From contig JBAZRT010000031.1 of the NCBI GenBank assembly GCA_041662765.1, positions 1 to 7,939 on the forward strand: DNA of 7,939 nucleotides. Direction: 5' to 3'. This DNA is from JAPLXD01 sp041662765. Its GTDB lineage: Bacteria; Patescibacteriota; Minisyncoccia; Moranbacterales; UBA11712. The notes beneath the pieces are model-generated. The model saw only the letters and a list, made by a program, of their open reading frames with translations, did not search any database and was not told where the DNA came from. The position numbers and the translations under genes are program-made. Positions 1 through 5,871 of the stretch are shown here, piece by piece (position 1 is the stretch's first letter; each line of letters starts with the position of its first letter).

Positions 1-617
1 GAAAGAATGATAATCACGGGAAAGATGAACATCGCGCCGTAGTGTTCAAGATATAGTTTTGTTTCTTCTTTCAGGGAAACAAACGCGAAAAGCAATTTTG
101 ATCCGTCGAGCGGCGGAATTGGAATGAGATTGAACACGGCCAGCAGAACGTTCATTATCACAATTGAAGTGAAAATGATGGCCGTTGCCCCGATACCGGC
201 GCCCAAAATACTGCCCCCTCCCAAAATACCTCGAAAAACAGCAGCAATTTCACTACCGGAAACACTGCCAATGATCATCAAAATTCTCAAAAATATGCCA
301 AAGACAAAAGCGATGATGACATTGGACAAGGGTCCCGCGACTCCGACGAGCGCCGGGCCATATTTTTGGTCGCGAAGATTATATGGATTGTATGGCACGG
401 GTTTGGCCGAAGCAAAAACAAAAGGCGAGTGAAAAACAATGAGGAGCAATGGCAAAAAGACCGATCCGAAAGGATCAAGGTGTTTGAGTGGATTGAGCGT
501 CAGCCGACCGGCATGCTTCGCGGTTGGATCTCCAAGCCACAAAGCCACAAAGCCATGGGAAACTTCATGGATCACGGCGGACATTATCAAAATTGGGATA
601 ATAACAAGAAAATTCAT
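1..617 (-). CDS. Site-2 protease family (peptidase M50) membrane metalloprotease, 3' end cut by window
   Basis: Intramembrane zinc metalloprotease of the compact S2P/M50 type, which cleaves substrates within or near the membrane. My reverse-strand translation gives 205 codons before the left edge. The protein opens with a hydrophobic helix carrying the zinc-binding HEVSH motif (His17, Glu18, His21). A GPLSN motif follows at 95-99, in the usual place for the family. The second catalytic signature is PPLDGSK, with Asp171 as the third zinc ligand. Hydrophobic stretches at about 1-25, 52-70, 88-118 and 145-170 fit a multi-helix membrane protein. The start is ATG at 617; an in-frame TAG lies two codons upstream, so no longer start is possible. 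No Shine-Dalgarno is visible. The gene is divergent from rpmB with a 78-nt gap. All catalytic residues are present, so it is probably active. The natural substrate cannot be read from the context, and the last residues are outside the window. Confidence 0.95.
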   Translation of the reverse strand, partial: MNFLVIIPILIMSAVIHEVSHGFVALWLGDPTAKHAGRLTLNPLKHLDPFGSVFLPLLLIVFHSPFVFASAKPVPYNPYNLRDQKYGPALVGVAGPLSNVIIAFVFGIFLRILMIIGSVSGSEIAAVFRGILGGGSILGAGIGATAIIFTSIVIMNVLLAVFNLIPIPPLDGSKLLFAFVSLKEETKLYLEHYGAMFIFPVIIIL

Positions 618-621
618 AAGC

Positions 622-627
622 TATAAT
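622..627 (+). promoter_or_regulatory. Possible -10 element for rpmB
   Basis: A perfect TATAAT on the plus strand lies about 70 nt before the rpmB start. No convincing -35 hexamer sits 16-18 nt upstream, and the nearest candidate (TTGGGA, 593-598) is 23 nt away, so the call is weak. It overlaps the region just before the divergent M50 start, so the two genes would share this control region. Confidence 0.25.
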
Positions 628-655
628 ACGCCTAGCTTGCTAAAAATCTTTTCTT

Positions 656-684
656 ATGATACGCTGAACTTCGTAATTAAGCAA
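656..684 (-). promoter_or_regulatory. Candidate sigma70-type promoter for the M50 protease gene
   Basis: On the minus strand TTGCTT (684-679) and TATCAT (661-656) are separated by exactly 17 nt. The -10 matches five of six consensus bases, the -35 only three. Transcription would begin near 650 and give a leader of about 30 nt before the ATG at 617. A second TATTAT lies only 5 nt from that ATG and would give a leaderless message, but it has no -35 partner. Confidence 0.4.
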
Positions 685-695
685 CTCAATATATT

Positions 696-869
696 ATGTC
701 TAGATTTTGCCAAGTCTGCGGCCGCGGACCCAAATCCGCCCAAAGCCGCTCGCACTCCAACATCGCCACCAAAAGAACAATGGCCATCAATCTTCAGGCC
801 AAAAAAATCAACGGCCAAAGAAAAAAAGTCTGCACCAAATGCCTCAAAACCGCTGCGAAAGAAAAATAG
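696..869 (+). CDS. rpmB: Ribosomal protein bL28, short zinc-ribbon form
   Basis: Component of the large (50S) ribosomal subunit. The protein is 57 residues, shorter than the usual 60-80. It starts MSRFCQVCGRGP and contains the L28 landmarks: an N-terminal CxxCG knuckle (Cys5, Cys8), the SHSN...TKR segment at 19-27, NLQ at 32-34, and a C-terminal VCTKCL knuckle (Cys46, Cys49). The four cysteines mark the zinc-binding (C+) version. The start is ATG at 696; no Shine-Dalgarno is visible upstream. The stop TAG at 867-869 lies inside the stem of the following terminator. It is the only plus-strand gene here and the only clear housekeeping gene. Its size and motifs make the identification firm, although it is shorter than many ORF-length cut-offs. 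Confidence 0.93.
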   Translation: MSRFCQVCGRGPKSAQSRSHSNIATKRTMAINLQAKKINGQRKKVCTKCLKTAAKEK

Positions 870-893
870 TCCCGCCAAGCGGGACTATTTTTT
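863..893 (+). terminator. Intrinsic terminator of rpmB, probably bidirectional
   Basis: A perfect 12-bp stem, AAAATAGTCCCG (863-874) with CGGGACTATTTT (880-891), closes a 5-nt loop and runs into six T residues (888-893). The rpmB stop codon is in the left arm. Read on the minus strand the same stem ends in a run of five T, so it can also stop transcription of the converging gene that ends at 956. The following 900-955 stretch is T-rich and holds no gene. Confidence 0.92.
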
Positions 894-955
894 GTTCTTC
901 GTTTTACTTCTGCCTTTGATTTATTTTTATTTTGTATTTTTTTTCATTTTTTTTA

Positions 956-1510
956 TTACTTTTCCTTAGGTAATGGAGGATAATCAAAAATCATGATGCT
1001 TTTTGCAGCGAATTCCGTTTTATCTTTGACATTTTCCGAGGAATCGACAAGCACTCCATTCCCTATATTGATATCAGATATTTTTGCTTGTGTTTCCGAA
1101 TATTGCAAATTCGGGTCATTGCCTTCCGAGGACGACTGATTGGCTTCTTTTTTGGATATTTTCGTGCTTTCATTTATCAACACCTTAAAATTTTTCTCCT
1201 CCCCAAAAAAAGATGTTTTGACTGATATGGAATTGTTTTCCTTGGCCGTGACAACTCCGCTAAAGCTGGAGACTTCCATGGACGTCAAGACCTTCTTCGC
1301 GTCGTTTGCTTTCAACTGGTTATTTTGATCAGCCTGAGGCGCAGATGAAGTATCCGTACCTGCCTTTTTAGCGCGAAACGAAAAAAATATCCCAGTGATG
1401 ACCGACCCCAGTATAACACCAGCCAGAATAAGGCCAACGACCTGAACAAAACTGGGCTTGCTTATAAGAACGGTGACTGCGTTTGGATTGGTTTCTTGAG
1501 AGAGACTCAT
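956..1510 (-). CDS. Single-pass membrane protein with a probable DUF5666-like extracytoplasmic domain
   Basis: Function unknown. Taking the ATG at 1510, the protein has 184 residues. A short polar N-terminus (1-20) is followed by one strongly hydrophobic helix (about 21-45) and a basic RAKK stop-transfer, suggesting an N-in, C-out anchor. A Ser/Gln/Asn-rich linker (about 50-72) leads to a beta-rich domain. It begins near VSSFSGVVTAKENNSISVKT and has alternating strands interrupted by a charged, Ser-rich loop (120-140). The pattern 'SGxVxxxxxxSIxVKT...KxFKVxIxxSTKI' resembles DUF5666-type OB-like domains common in CPR secreted proteins; this is resemblance only. A TTG at 1519 in the same frame would add three residues. 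No Shine-Dalgarno is seen. The gene has its own promoter and converges on the rpmB terminator. Confidence 0.8.
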   Translation of the reverse strand: MSLSQETNPNAVTVLISKPSFVQVVGLILAGVILGSVITGIFFSFRAKKAGTDTSSAPQADQNNQLKANDAKKVLTSMEVSSFSGVVTAKENNSISVKTSFFGEEKNFKVLINESTKISKKEANQSSSEGNDPNLQYSETQAKISDINIGNGVLVDSSENVKDKTEFAAKSIMIFDYPPLPKEK

Positions 1511-1580
1511 ATTTTTCAATTAAATATTATACAAACAAAATCTTCGATTTTTTTATGGAAAGAAAACACCATTTTTTTTT

Positions 1581-1610
1581 ATTTTACCATAAATTTATAT
1601 CCATTGACAA
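1581..1610 (-). promoter_or_regulatory. Promoter of the DUF5666-like membrane protein gene
   Basis: On the minus strand TTGTCA (1610-1605, five of six) is followed after 18 nt by TAAAAT (1586-1581, five of six), preceded by TGG, so the -10 is of the extended TGn type. The start of transcription would fall near 1574 and leave a leader of about 60 nt. A second, perfect TATAAT at 1531-1526 has no -35 partner but would start a nearly leaderless message at about 1519. The rest of 1520-1713 shows no gene and no clear terminator for the aldo/keto reductase. Confidence 0.55.
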
Positions 1611-1713
1611 ACCCGAGAATGCTAATTTTCATTTTTACCCTATTTATTGTTCAATTTTGCGCATATTTTGAATAATTGACCTGTGCTGGACAATCTTGCC
1701 TTTTTAAATCCTA

Positions 1714-2610
1714 TTATTTGATAACCGGCTTAAATTCATTCCATCCAAAATTCTTAATATAATTTTCTTTTGACATTATTGGGAATTCTTCCGTCAGCAG
1801 GTCAATATCTCCTTTTTTTATTTTCCAGCCAATTGAACCGATATTTTCCAACAAGTGTTCAGTATCGCAGGATTTGACAACAGCAGTTACGTTTTTTTGG
1901 CTAATAAGCCAGTTGATCGCTGTTTGAGCTTGTGTTTTGCCATATTTATTTGCAATTTGATCTAGGATTGAAATGCCTTTCTTCGCCAAATTCCCCTCTT
2001 CAATGGGCCTCCAAGCTTCCAGCATAACATCATTTTCTCGACAAAAATCAAGCAGACCTTCAGCAACCGGCTCCCTGAATATTAGGTTATAATGGACCTG
2101 ATTCAAAACAATCTTATTCCTCGTACAAGCCTGGGCTCTTTTGAAACTTTCAACTCCAAAATTGCTCACTCCGATATTTTTTATCAGCCCTTCGTTTATC
2201 AATCTATCAAAAGCCTTCATTGTTTCCTTAACAGGGACATCTTGATTCGGACCATGAATCAAATACAGATCAAGATAATCCAATCCAAGCCTCATTAAAC
2301 TATTTTCGCAGGCCCTTAGTACATCGCTCTATTTCAAGTTATCCCTGCAGACCTTTGAGGTAATAAACAATTTTTTTCTTTCGACTCCTTCAATACCCTT
2401 TCCTACGATCTCTTCGGCGCGGCCCTCAGAATATATCTCGGCCGTATCGAATCGGGTAAAACCGATCTCAATTGCCCTTTGAATCGCCTGGATATTTCTG
2501 TCTTCCCTGGCTGTTTTCCGATTCCGAGACATCCCACCGGCTCGCCAAGTCCCCAATCCCAAAACAGAAACTTCAAAACCGCATTTCAATTTCTTTGTCG
2601 GAATTTTCAT
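1714..2610 (-). pseudogene. Aldo/keto reductase interrupted by an in-frame TAG codon
   Basis: NAD(P)H-dependent oxidoreductase family that reduces aldehydes or ketones on a TIM barrel in the cytoplasm. From ATG 2610 the frame holds 298 codons, a normal length. The start reads MKIPTKKL...VSVLGLGTW, the usual first strand. The whole catalytic tetrad can be seen: Asp55 (FDTA), Tyr60 (EIYSEG), Lys86 (ITSKV) and His119 (YLIHGPN). Codon 94 is TAG (2331-2329), between Lys and His. The frame continues without a shift as SDVLRACENSL, a typical family helix in which a Tyr is common at the TAG site (NLxYxDV). A single base change from a Tyr codon would explain it. The downstream piece has an ATG at 2295 but would lack Asp, Tyr and Lys, so it should be inactive alone. 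ATG 2622 or TTG 2685 are alternative starts. The gene lies about 50 nt after the A24 peptidase stop and may share its transcript. Substrate unknown. Confidence 0.85.
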
Positions 2611-2659
2611 ACAATATTTCATTGGAAATTGAGGCTCGATATTGCGGTTATTAATATGC

Positions 2660-3616
2660 CTACTGGTTAAGAAAGTGGGAAGCAAAAGAGCCTTTCATTA
2701 TTAAGGTTATAATTACGCCCAGAAACAACCAAACGGCGAATGGAAGTTTTTGTGGATATGTTTTCTTCTCCGAATATGAAAATACAAAAATAACAATTGG
2801 AAAGGCAAACATGAATATGAGAGAATTGCTTATCATAAGCCCAATTTCTCTTACGGACGCAGAACCGCTGATCGCCATATAAAAAGAAATCAAACAAGTG
2901 AACAATATTAAAACATAATTATTTTTCAAGGCTTTGCGAAAAAGGCTTGATGCTCCGAAAAAAGATAAAAATATAATCGAAGAAAGTCCTTGGCTGATAT
3001 TCAGATGATTTTGAAACATTTGCCGAAAAAGTTGAAACGACAGAAAAATCAACATGAATGAGAGAGAGCTTTTGAATAGTGTTTGATAATTTTTTCCAAG
3101 ATAAGTTCTTATCTTTGTCCATGAAATTCTAGGGATTCGCGAACACCGCACTCTCCCCGCCATATCCTTTGTTATTTTGAATATCTTTTGAAGAAATAAA
3201 AATAACATAGCAGGAGCAAAAACATTGATCAGAAGGGCAAAAGAAGGAAAGTAGGGAAGGTATGAGCTGGAATAATGTGTCAGCGGCAGCAATAACGAAA
3301 AAACAAAAAAAAGTTTGGCGTCTCCCGCTGACCACAGATCAAAATACCAAATAAGATAGCCGATAGCCAGAGAAATGAAAGCATTTAAAAGAGCATCATG
3401 AATGTACACAAAAGACATAAAGTCTTTTGCTCTGTGAAATAAGGTGAAATATTCATCTGAAAGCAGCCACAGGCAAAGAAGCAAATAAACACTTAGCGCC
3501 CATGCCAGGCCCCACAATATCCATTTGTTTCTTATTTTACTGTACTTATAATCCTGATAACTTGTGATAGAGCCAATCAAAAAAACAACCGGCAAAAATA
3601 AATAGTCAAGTATCAT
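2660..3616 (-). CDS. A24 family prepilin peptidase-like polytopic membrane protein
   Basis: Probable aspartyl prepilin/preflagellin peptidase, which would cut the positively charged leader from type IV pilin-like proteins at the inner membrane face. The 318-residue protein is almost entirely hydrophobic, with perhaps eight or nine helices. The two catalytic aspartates of the A24 family are recognisable: Asp22 in QDYKYSKIRN after the first helix, and Asp99 in SAGDAKL, the GxxDxKL-type motif. The N-terminal cysteine-rich methyltransferase domain of classical PilD is absent, as in the archaeal FlaK/PibD style. Residues from about 155 to the end form a further 160-residue multi-helix region beyond the usual domain; I do not recognise it. 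The start is ATG at 3616, overlapping the preceding small ORF by 11 nt, and the stop is TAG. No pilin gene is in view, so its substrate is open. Confidence 0.8.
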   Translation of the reverse strand: MILDYLFLPVVFLIGSITSYQDYKYSKIRNKWILWGLAWALSVYLLLCLWLLSDEYFTLFHRAKDFMSFVYIHDALLNAFISLAIGYLIWYFDLWSAGDAKLFFVFSLLLPLTHYSSSYLPYFPSFALLINVFAPAMLFLFLQKIFKITKDMAGRVRCSRIPRISWTKIRTYLGKNYQTLFKSSLSFMLIFLSFQLFRQMFQNHLNISQGLSSIIFLSFFGASSLFRKALKNNYVLILFTCLISFYMAISGSASVREIGLMISNSLIFMFAFPIVIFVFSYSEKKTYPQKLPFAVWLFLGVIITLIMKGSFASHFLNQ

Positions 3617-3770
3617 TTATGATATATTTTATCTTTTTATCTCCGTAATATTTATAATATTCTTTCCAAGTATCATTGTGATAATCAAAAAATAAACTCT
3701 TTGTTTTTCTTTGACAATTTTCCATTCCATTACACCGAAACAATTGGGTGAAGAAAACATCTATACTCAT
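3606..3770 (-). CDS. Possible small protein of 54 residues, unrecognised
   Basis: ATG 3770 opens a 54-codon frame with no recognised family. It is aromatic and charged, with two cysteines (Cys13, Cys19) in FRCNGMENCQRK, a Tyr-rich stretch WKEYYKYYGDKK and a polar end. It overlaps the extended frame of RSAM-C by 41 nt in another frame and the A24 start by 11 nt. The RSAM-A/RSAM-B junction also has an 11-nt overlap, which mildly favours a real coupled gene. It could be a substrate peptide or accessory of the radical SAM enzymes, or merely open sequence in a decayed region. No Shine-Dalgarno at proper spacing is seen. A longer reading from TTG 3821 is possible but buried in RSAM-C. Confidence 0.35.
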   Translation of the reverse strand: MSIDVFFTQLFRCNGMENCQRKTKSLFFDYHNDTWKEYYKYYGDKKIKYIINDT

Positions 3771-4653
3771 CTTCTTTGCACCGAGTCGCTTTTTTGACCG
3801 GATTAAATTCATTGTCGTCAAAATATTTCAGATAGTTCTTATGAATTCCCATGCAAAATCTTTTTACTTTGCATTTGCTTCATTTGGACAAAAAAATTAC
3901 CTCATCTGCATCAAATGTCCGCCACATATAGGGCCAGAATTTTTTCGGCATTGCGCAAAGGGGAAAATGATAAAATCTTATCTCTTTGAATTTTTTTAGA
4001 TATTTTTCCAGCAGGTCAAATTGCGGATAAAACTTATCATAACTCAATTCCACCGATTTCAGATTTTTTATTGCATGTCCTTCGTATTCAATGAATACCA
4101 GTACCAACCTGTCCACTGCCGGAAATTTCTTTAGGAGCAAATCAAGAATTTTGTTTATTTTTTTATAATTTATTTTGTGAATGATTATTCTTACTTCGAT
4201 CTCCTGATCCATTTGGCGCATTGAAAAAAGATTCTCCAGGCCGGAAATAGTCTGATCAAAACTTCCTTGGACTCCAGTGATCTTATCATGACTCTTGCTA
4301 TTCCATCCATGGATAGGAATAATATAATTAACTGAGGGATAGGAAAGACATTTTTTTGCAAAGTCAGTATAAAAAAAACGGCGCCCGTTGCTCAATATGC
4401 TGATCTTAGCGAAAGGAAACGATTCAGCAATATCGCTTAGCGAGTCGAAAAAATCAGGACGCATCGTCGTTTCCCCACCGGTGATATAAACAGAGTCGAC
4501 TTCATGCCATTTCATTTTATTTTTATCAAGACACTCATGAAGCGTTGCAGAGTCAAAGCATCCGCCTTCTTCCAGAGACAGACCGTCAATCGGATTGGTG
4601 CACATGACGCATCTATTGTTGCATTTATGCCAATAGGGAATCACAATATTCAT
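3730..4653 (-). CDS. Radical SAM protein C (RSAM-C) with in-frame UGA at a conserved Cys position
   Basis: Third of three tandem radical SAM enzymes. Residues 11-18 (CNNRCVMC) form the CX3CX2C site for the catalytic 4Fe-4S cluster, and GGE is at 59-61 for SAM binding. A PLC motif (Cys233) matches PPC/PLC in RSAM-A and -B. By the standard code it stops after 257 residues at TGA (3882-3880). The frame then runs on for 49 codons to TAA at 3732-3730 and contains SKCKVKRFCMGIHKNYLKYF, clearly homologous to the end of its two neighbours. The TGA aligns with the first Cys of C-x2-C-x5-C (C280 in A, C293 in B). Full length would be 307 residues against 319 and 345. The product is therefore either truncated without its auxiliary cluster domain, read through (selenocysteine possible), or affected by a sequencing error. 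ATG 4653 is the start; no Shine-Dalgarno is visible. Confidence 0.85.
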
Positions 4654-4720
4654 ATTTGCAAAGGATATTCAACAAAAGATCATCTTCAAAAACCCGTCGA
4701 ACATTTATTAAACTTCCCTC

Positions 4721-4726
4721 ATTATA
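4721..4726 (-). promoter_or_regulatory. Possible -10 element in the gap before RSAM-C
   Basis: TATAAT on the minus strand within the 180-nt gap 4654-4833, which would give a leader of about 60 nt. No good -35 is present at 16-18 nt. The gap shows no strong hairpin terminator after RSAM-B. It contains an 11-codon frame (ATG 4704, MFDGFLKMIFC, TGA 4671-4669) in the same frame as RSAM-C. The gap may hold an internal promoter, but read-through from RSAM-B is equally possible. Confidence 0.3.
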
Positions 4727-4833
4727 GATGAAATGATTGCAAACTGCTATATTTCGACCCAGCCCAATCAGCCCTATAATTTAATCTTCTGCAATTAGAG
4801 CAGCCCTTTCCTTGCCCTGCTTAATTCATTGGC

Positions 4834-5871
4834 TTATTGACCGACCGCCTTTTTTTGCGTGGATGGCTTTGATAAAAGTTTTCGCTGTCTTTTTCCTTTT
4901 TTACTGAGAATTGGTTTCAACTCTCCGGTGCCGAATTTTTCCGCATAAACTTTCCAGATTCCGGCACATTTTTTGAAATACAAGCATTTCTTGCAATCTT
5001 CTAGCTTAATCTTTGTTTTATTATGAAAATCTTTTGTCGACAGCTGGAATCCTTCGTCTTGATTTCGGCTGACTAATCTGATATTTTCGGGACGGTCCAA
5101 TTCCTGTTGCCTGATCATAATGTTTTCGTTCCCCTTCAAAAAACATAGCGGAACAGTTCCGCAAGTCGATATCGAGTGTTGGATGCCTTCTTCCCTGCAT
5201 TCATGGAGCGCTTTTTCAAGATAATGCTCTACCTTGGAAAGGCGAGGAAATATATCCATATTATCCATCGCTGCTCCTTGAGGCATAATAAAAGAAAAAG
5301 TTATGGTTCGATGTTCCACTCCTCGAAGCAGGCGGGAAACAAATCTAACGAATTCGGAAAGATCTGAATAATTGTAAACGGTTATCACGTGATAGATAGA
5401 GATATTATCGAATCCCGCCTTAACCAGATTTTTTATGCCTTTGACCGTTTTTGAAAATGTGTTTTTGGTGTTTGTAATTTTTTCCGATATTTTCCTGATA
5501 TGAGAATGCAAGGATACTGAAAATGAAATATTAAAATCGTCCGAAAATAATTCATAAATTTCCAAGACTTTCTTTTTGTCGCTGAAATTAACGGCGTTAG
5601 TCAGAATAGAGGCTTTTTGATAGCCAATTATTTTGCTAAATTCGATTAAATTTGCCAGATCTGGCCGCAAAGTCGGTTCACCGCCGGTAAATACGACTTC
5701 CTGATAGCCTTCTTCTATTTTATCTGCCAAAACATTTTTAGCCTCGAAATTAGTAAAAAAATAGTCATTTCCCTGATTGGTTTTGCCTTGCTTCACGCAA
5801 AAAAGGCAGCTTTCATTGCAGGCATTGAGGCTGTCAAGATAAAGTCTTTTTTCTAAAATATTATTTTTCAT
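4834..5871 (-). CDS. Radical SAM protein B (RSAM-B) with SPASM/Twitch-like C-terminal cysteine cluster
   Basis: Radical SAM enzyme of 345 residues, substrate unknown. CNESCLFC (Cys18, Cys22, Cys25) binds the catalytic cluster; TGGEPTLRPDL (62-72) is the SAM-binding GGE segment. The middle has the alternating strands of the partial TIM barrel (for example SFSVSLHSH at 116-124). The C-terminal part has STCGTVPLCFL (Cys237, Cys243) and CKKCLYFKKC (Cys293, Cys296, Cys302), a C-x2-C-x5-C motif as in SPASM/Twitch domains, expected to hold an auxiliary Fe-S cluster. The fourth Cys of full SPASM (CX3C) is replaced (CAGIW). A basic tail of about 20 residues follows. ATG 5871 overlaps the RSAM-A stop by 11 nt. 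The same architecture in A and C makes these paralogues, probably by old duplication since sequence identity is low. Confidence 0.93.
   Translation of the reverse strand: MKNNILEKRLYLDSLNACNESCLFCVKQGKTNQGNDYFFTNFEAKNVLADKIEEGYQEVVFTGGEPTLRPDLANLIEFSKIIGYQKASILTNAVNFSDKKKVLEIYELFSDDFNISFSVSLHSHIRKISEKITNTKNTFSKTVKGIKNLVKAGFDNISIYHVITVYNYSDLSEFVRFVSRLLRGVEHRTITFSFIMPQGAAMDNMDIFPRLSKVEHYLEKALHECREEGIQHSISTCGTVPLCFLKGNENIMIRQQELDRPENIRLVSRNQDEGFQLSTKDFHNKTKIKLEDCKKCLYFKKCAGIWKVYAEKFGTGELKPILSKKGKRQRKLLSKPSTQKKAVGQ

Noticed and set aside
535..555. 8-bp tandem repeat (agccacaa, about 2.6 copies)
   Set aside because: It lies within the M50 coding sequence and encodes the FVALW stretch just after HEVSH; likely coincidence of codons.
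707..919. Plus-strand 70-codon frame and minus-strand 74-codon frame (654-878) over rpmB
   Set aside because: Shadows of L28 in other frames; neither has family-like features, and L28 has its zinc cysteines.
439..969. 176-codon plus-strand open frame overlapping rpmB and the M50 start
   Set aside because: It lies antisense to the M50 gene, then in the wrong frame over rpmB, and ends in a low-complexity T-rich run giving a Phe/Ile/Tyr string. The M50 and L28 motifs explain the DNA.
1604..1609. Perfect TTGACA on the plus strand
   Set aside because: No -10 at a suitable distance and no plus-strand gene downstream. The bases overlap the minus-strand -35 TTGTCA.
3606..3821. Idea that the frame from TTG 3821 is the frameshifted end of RSAM-C
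   Set aside because: The homologous SPASM/Twitch-like end continues in the original RSAM-C frame through the TGA, so a nonsense or recoded codon explains it better than a frameshift. Only the short ATG 3770 version is kept, at low confidence.
3880..3882. Genome-wide UGA recoding (for example to Gly, known in Gracilibacteria and Absconditabacteria)
   Set aside because: The other long genes have no internal UGA and use normal Gly codons, and the position here is a conserved Cys. The TGA ending the aminotransferase does not decide it, because TAA follows two codons later.
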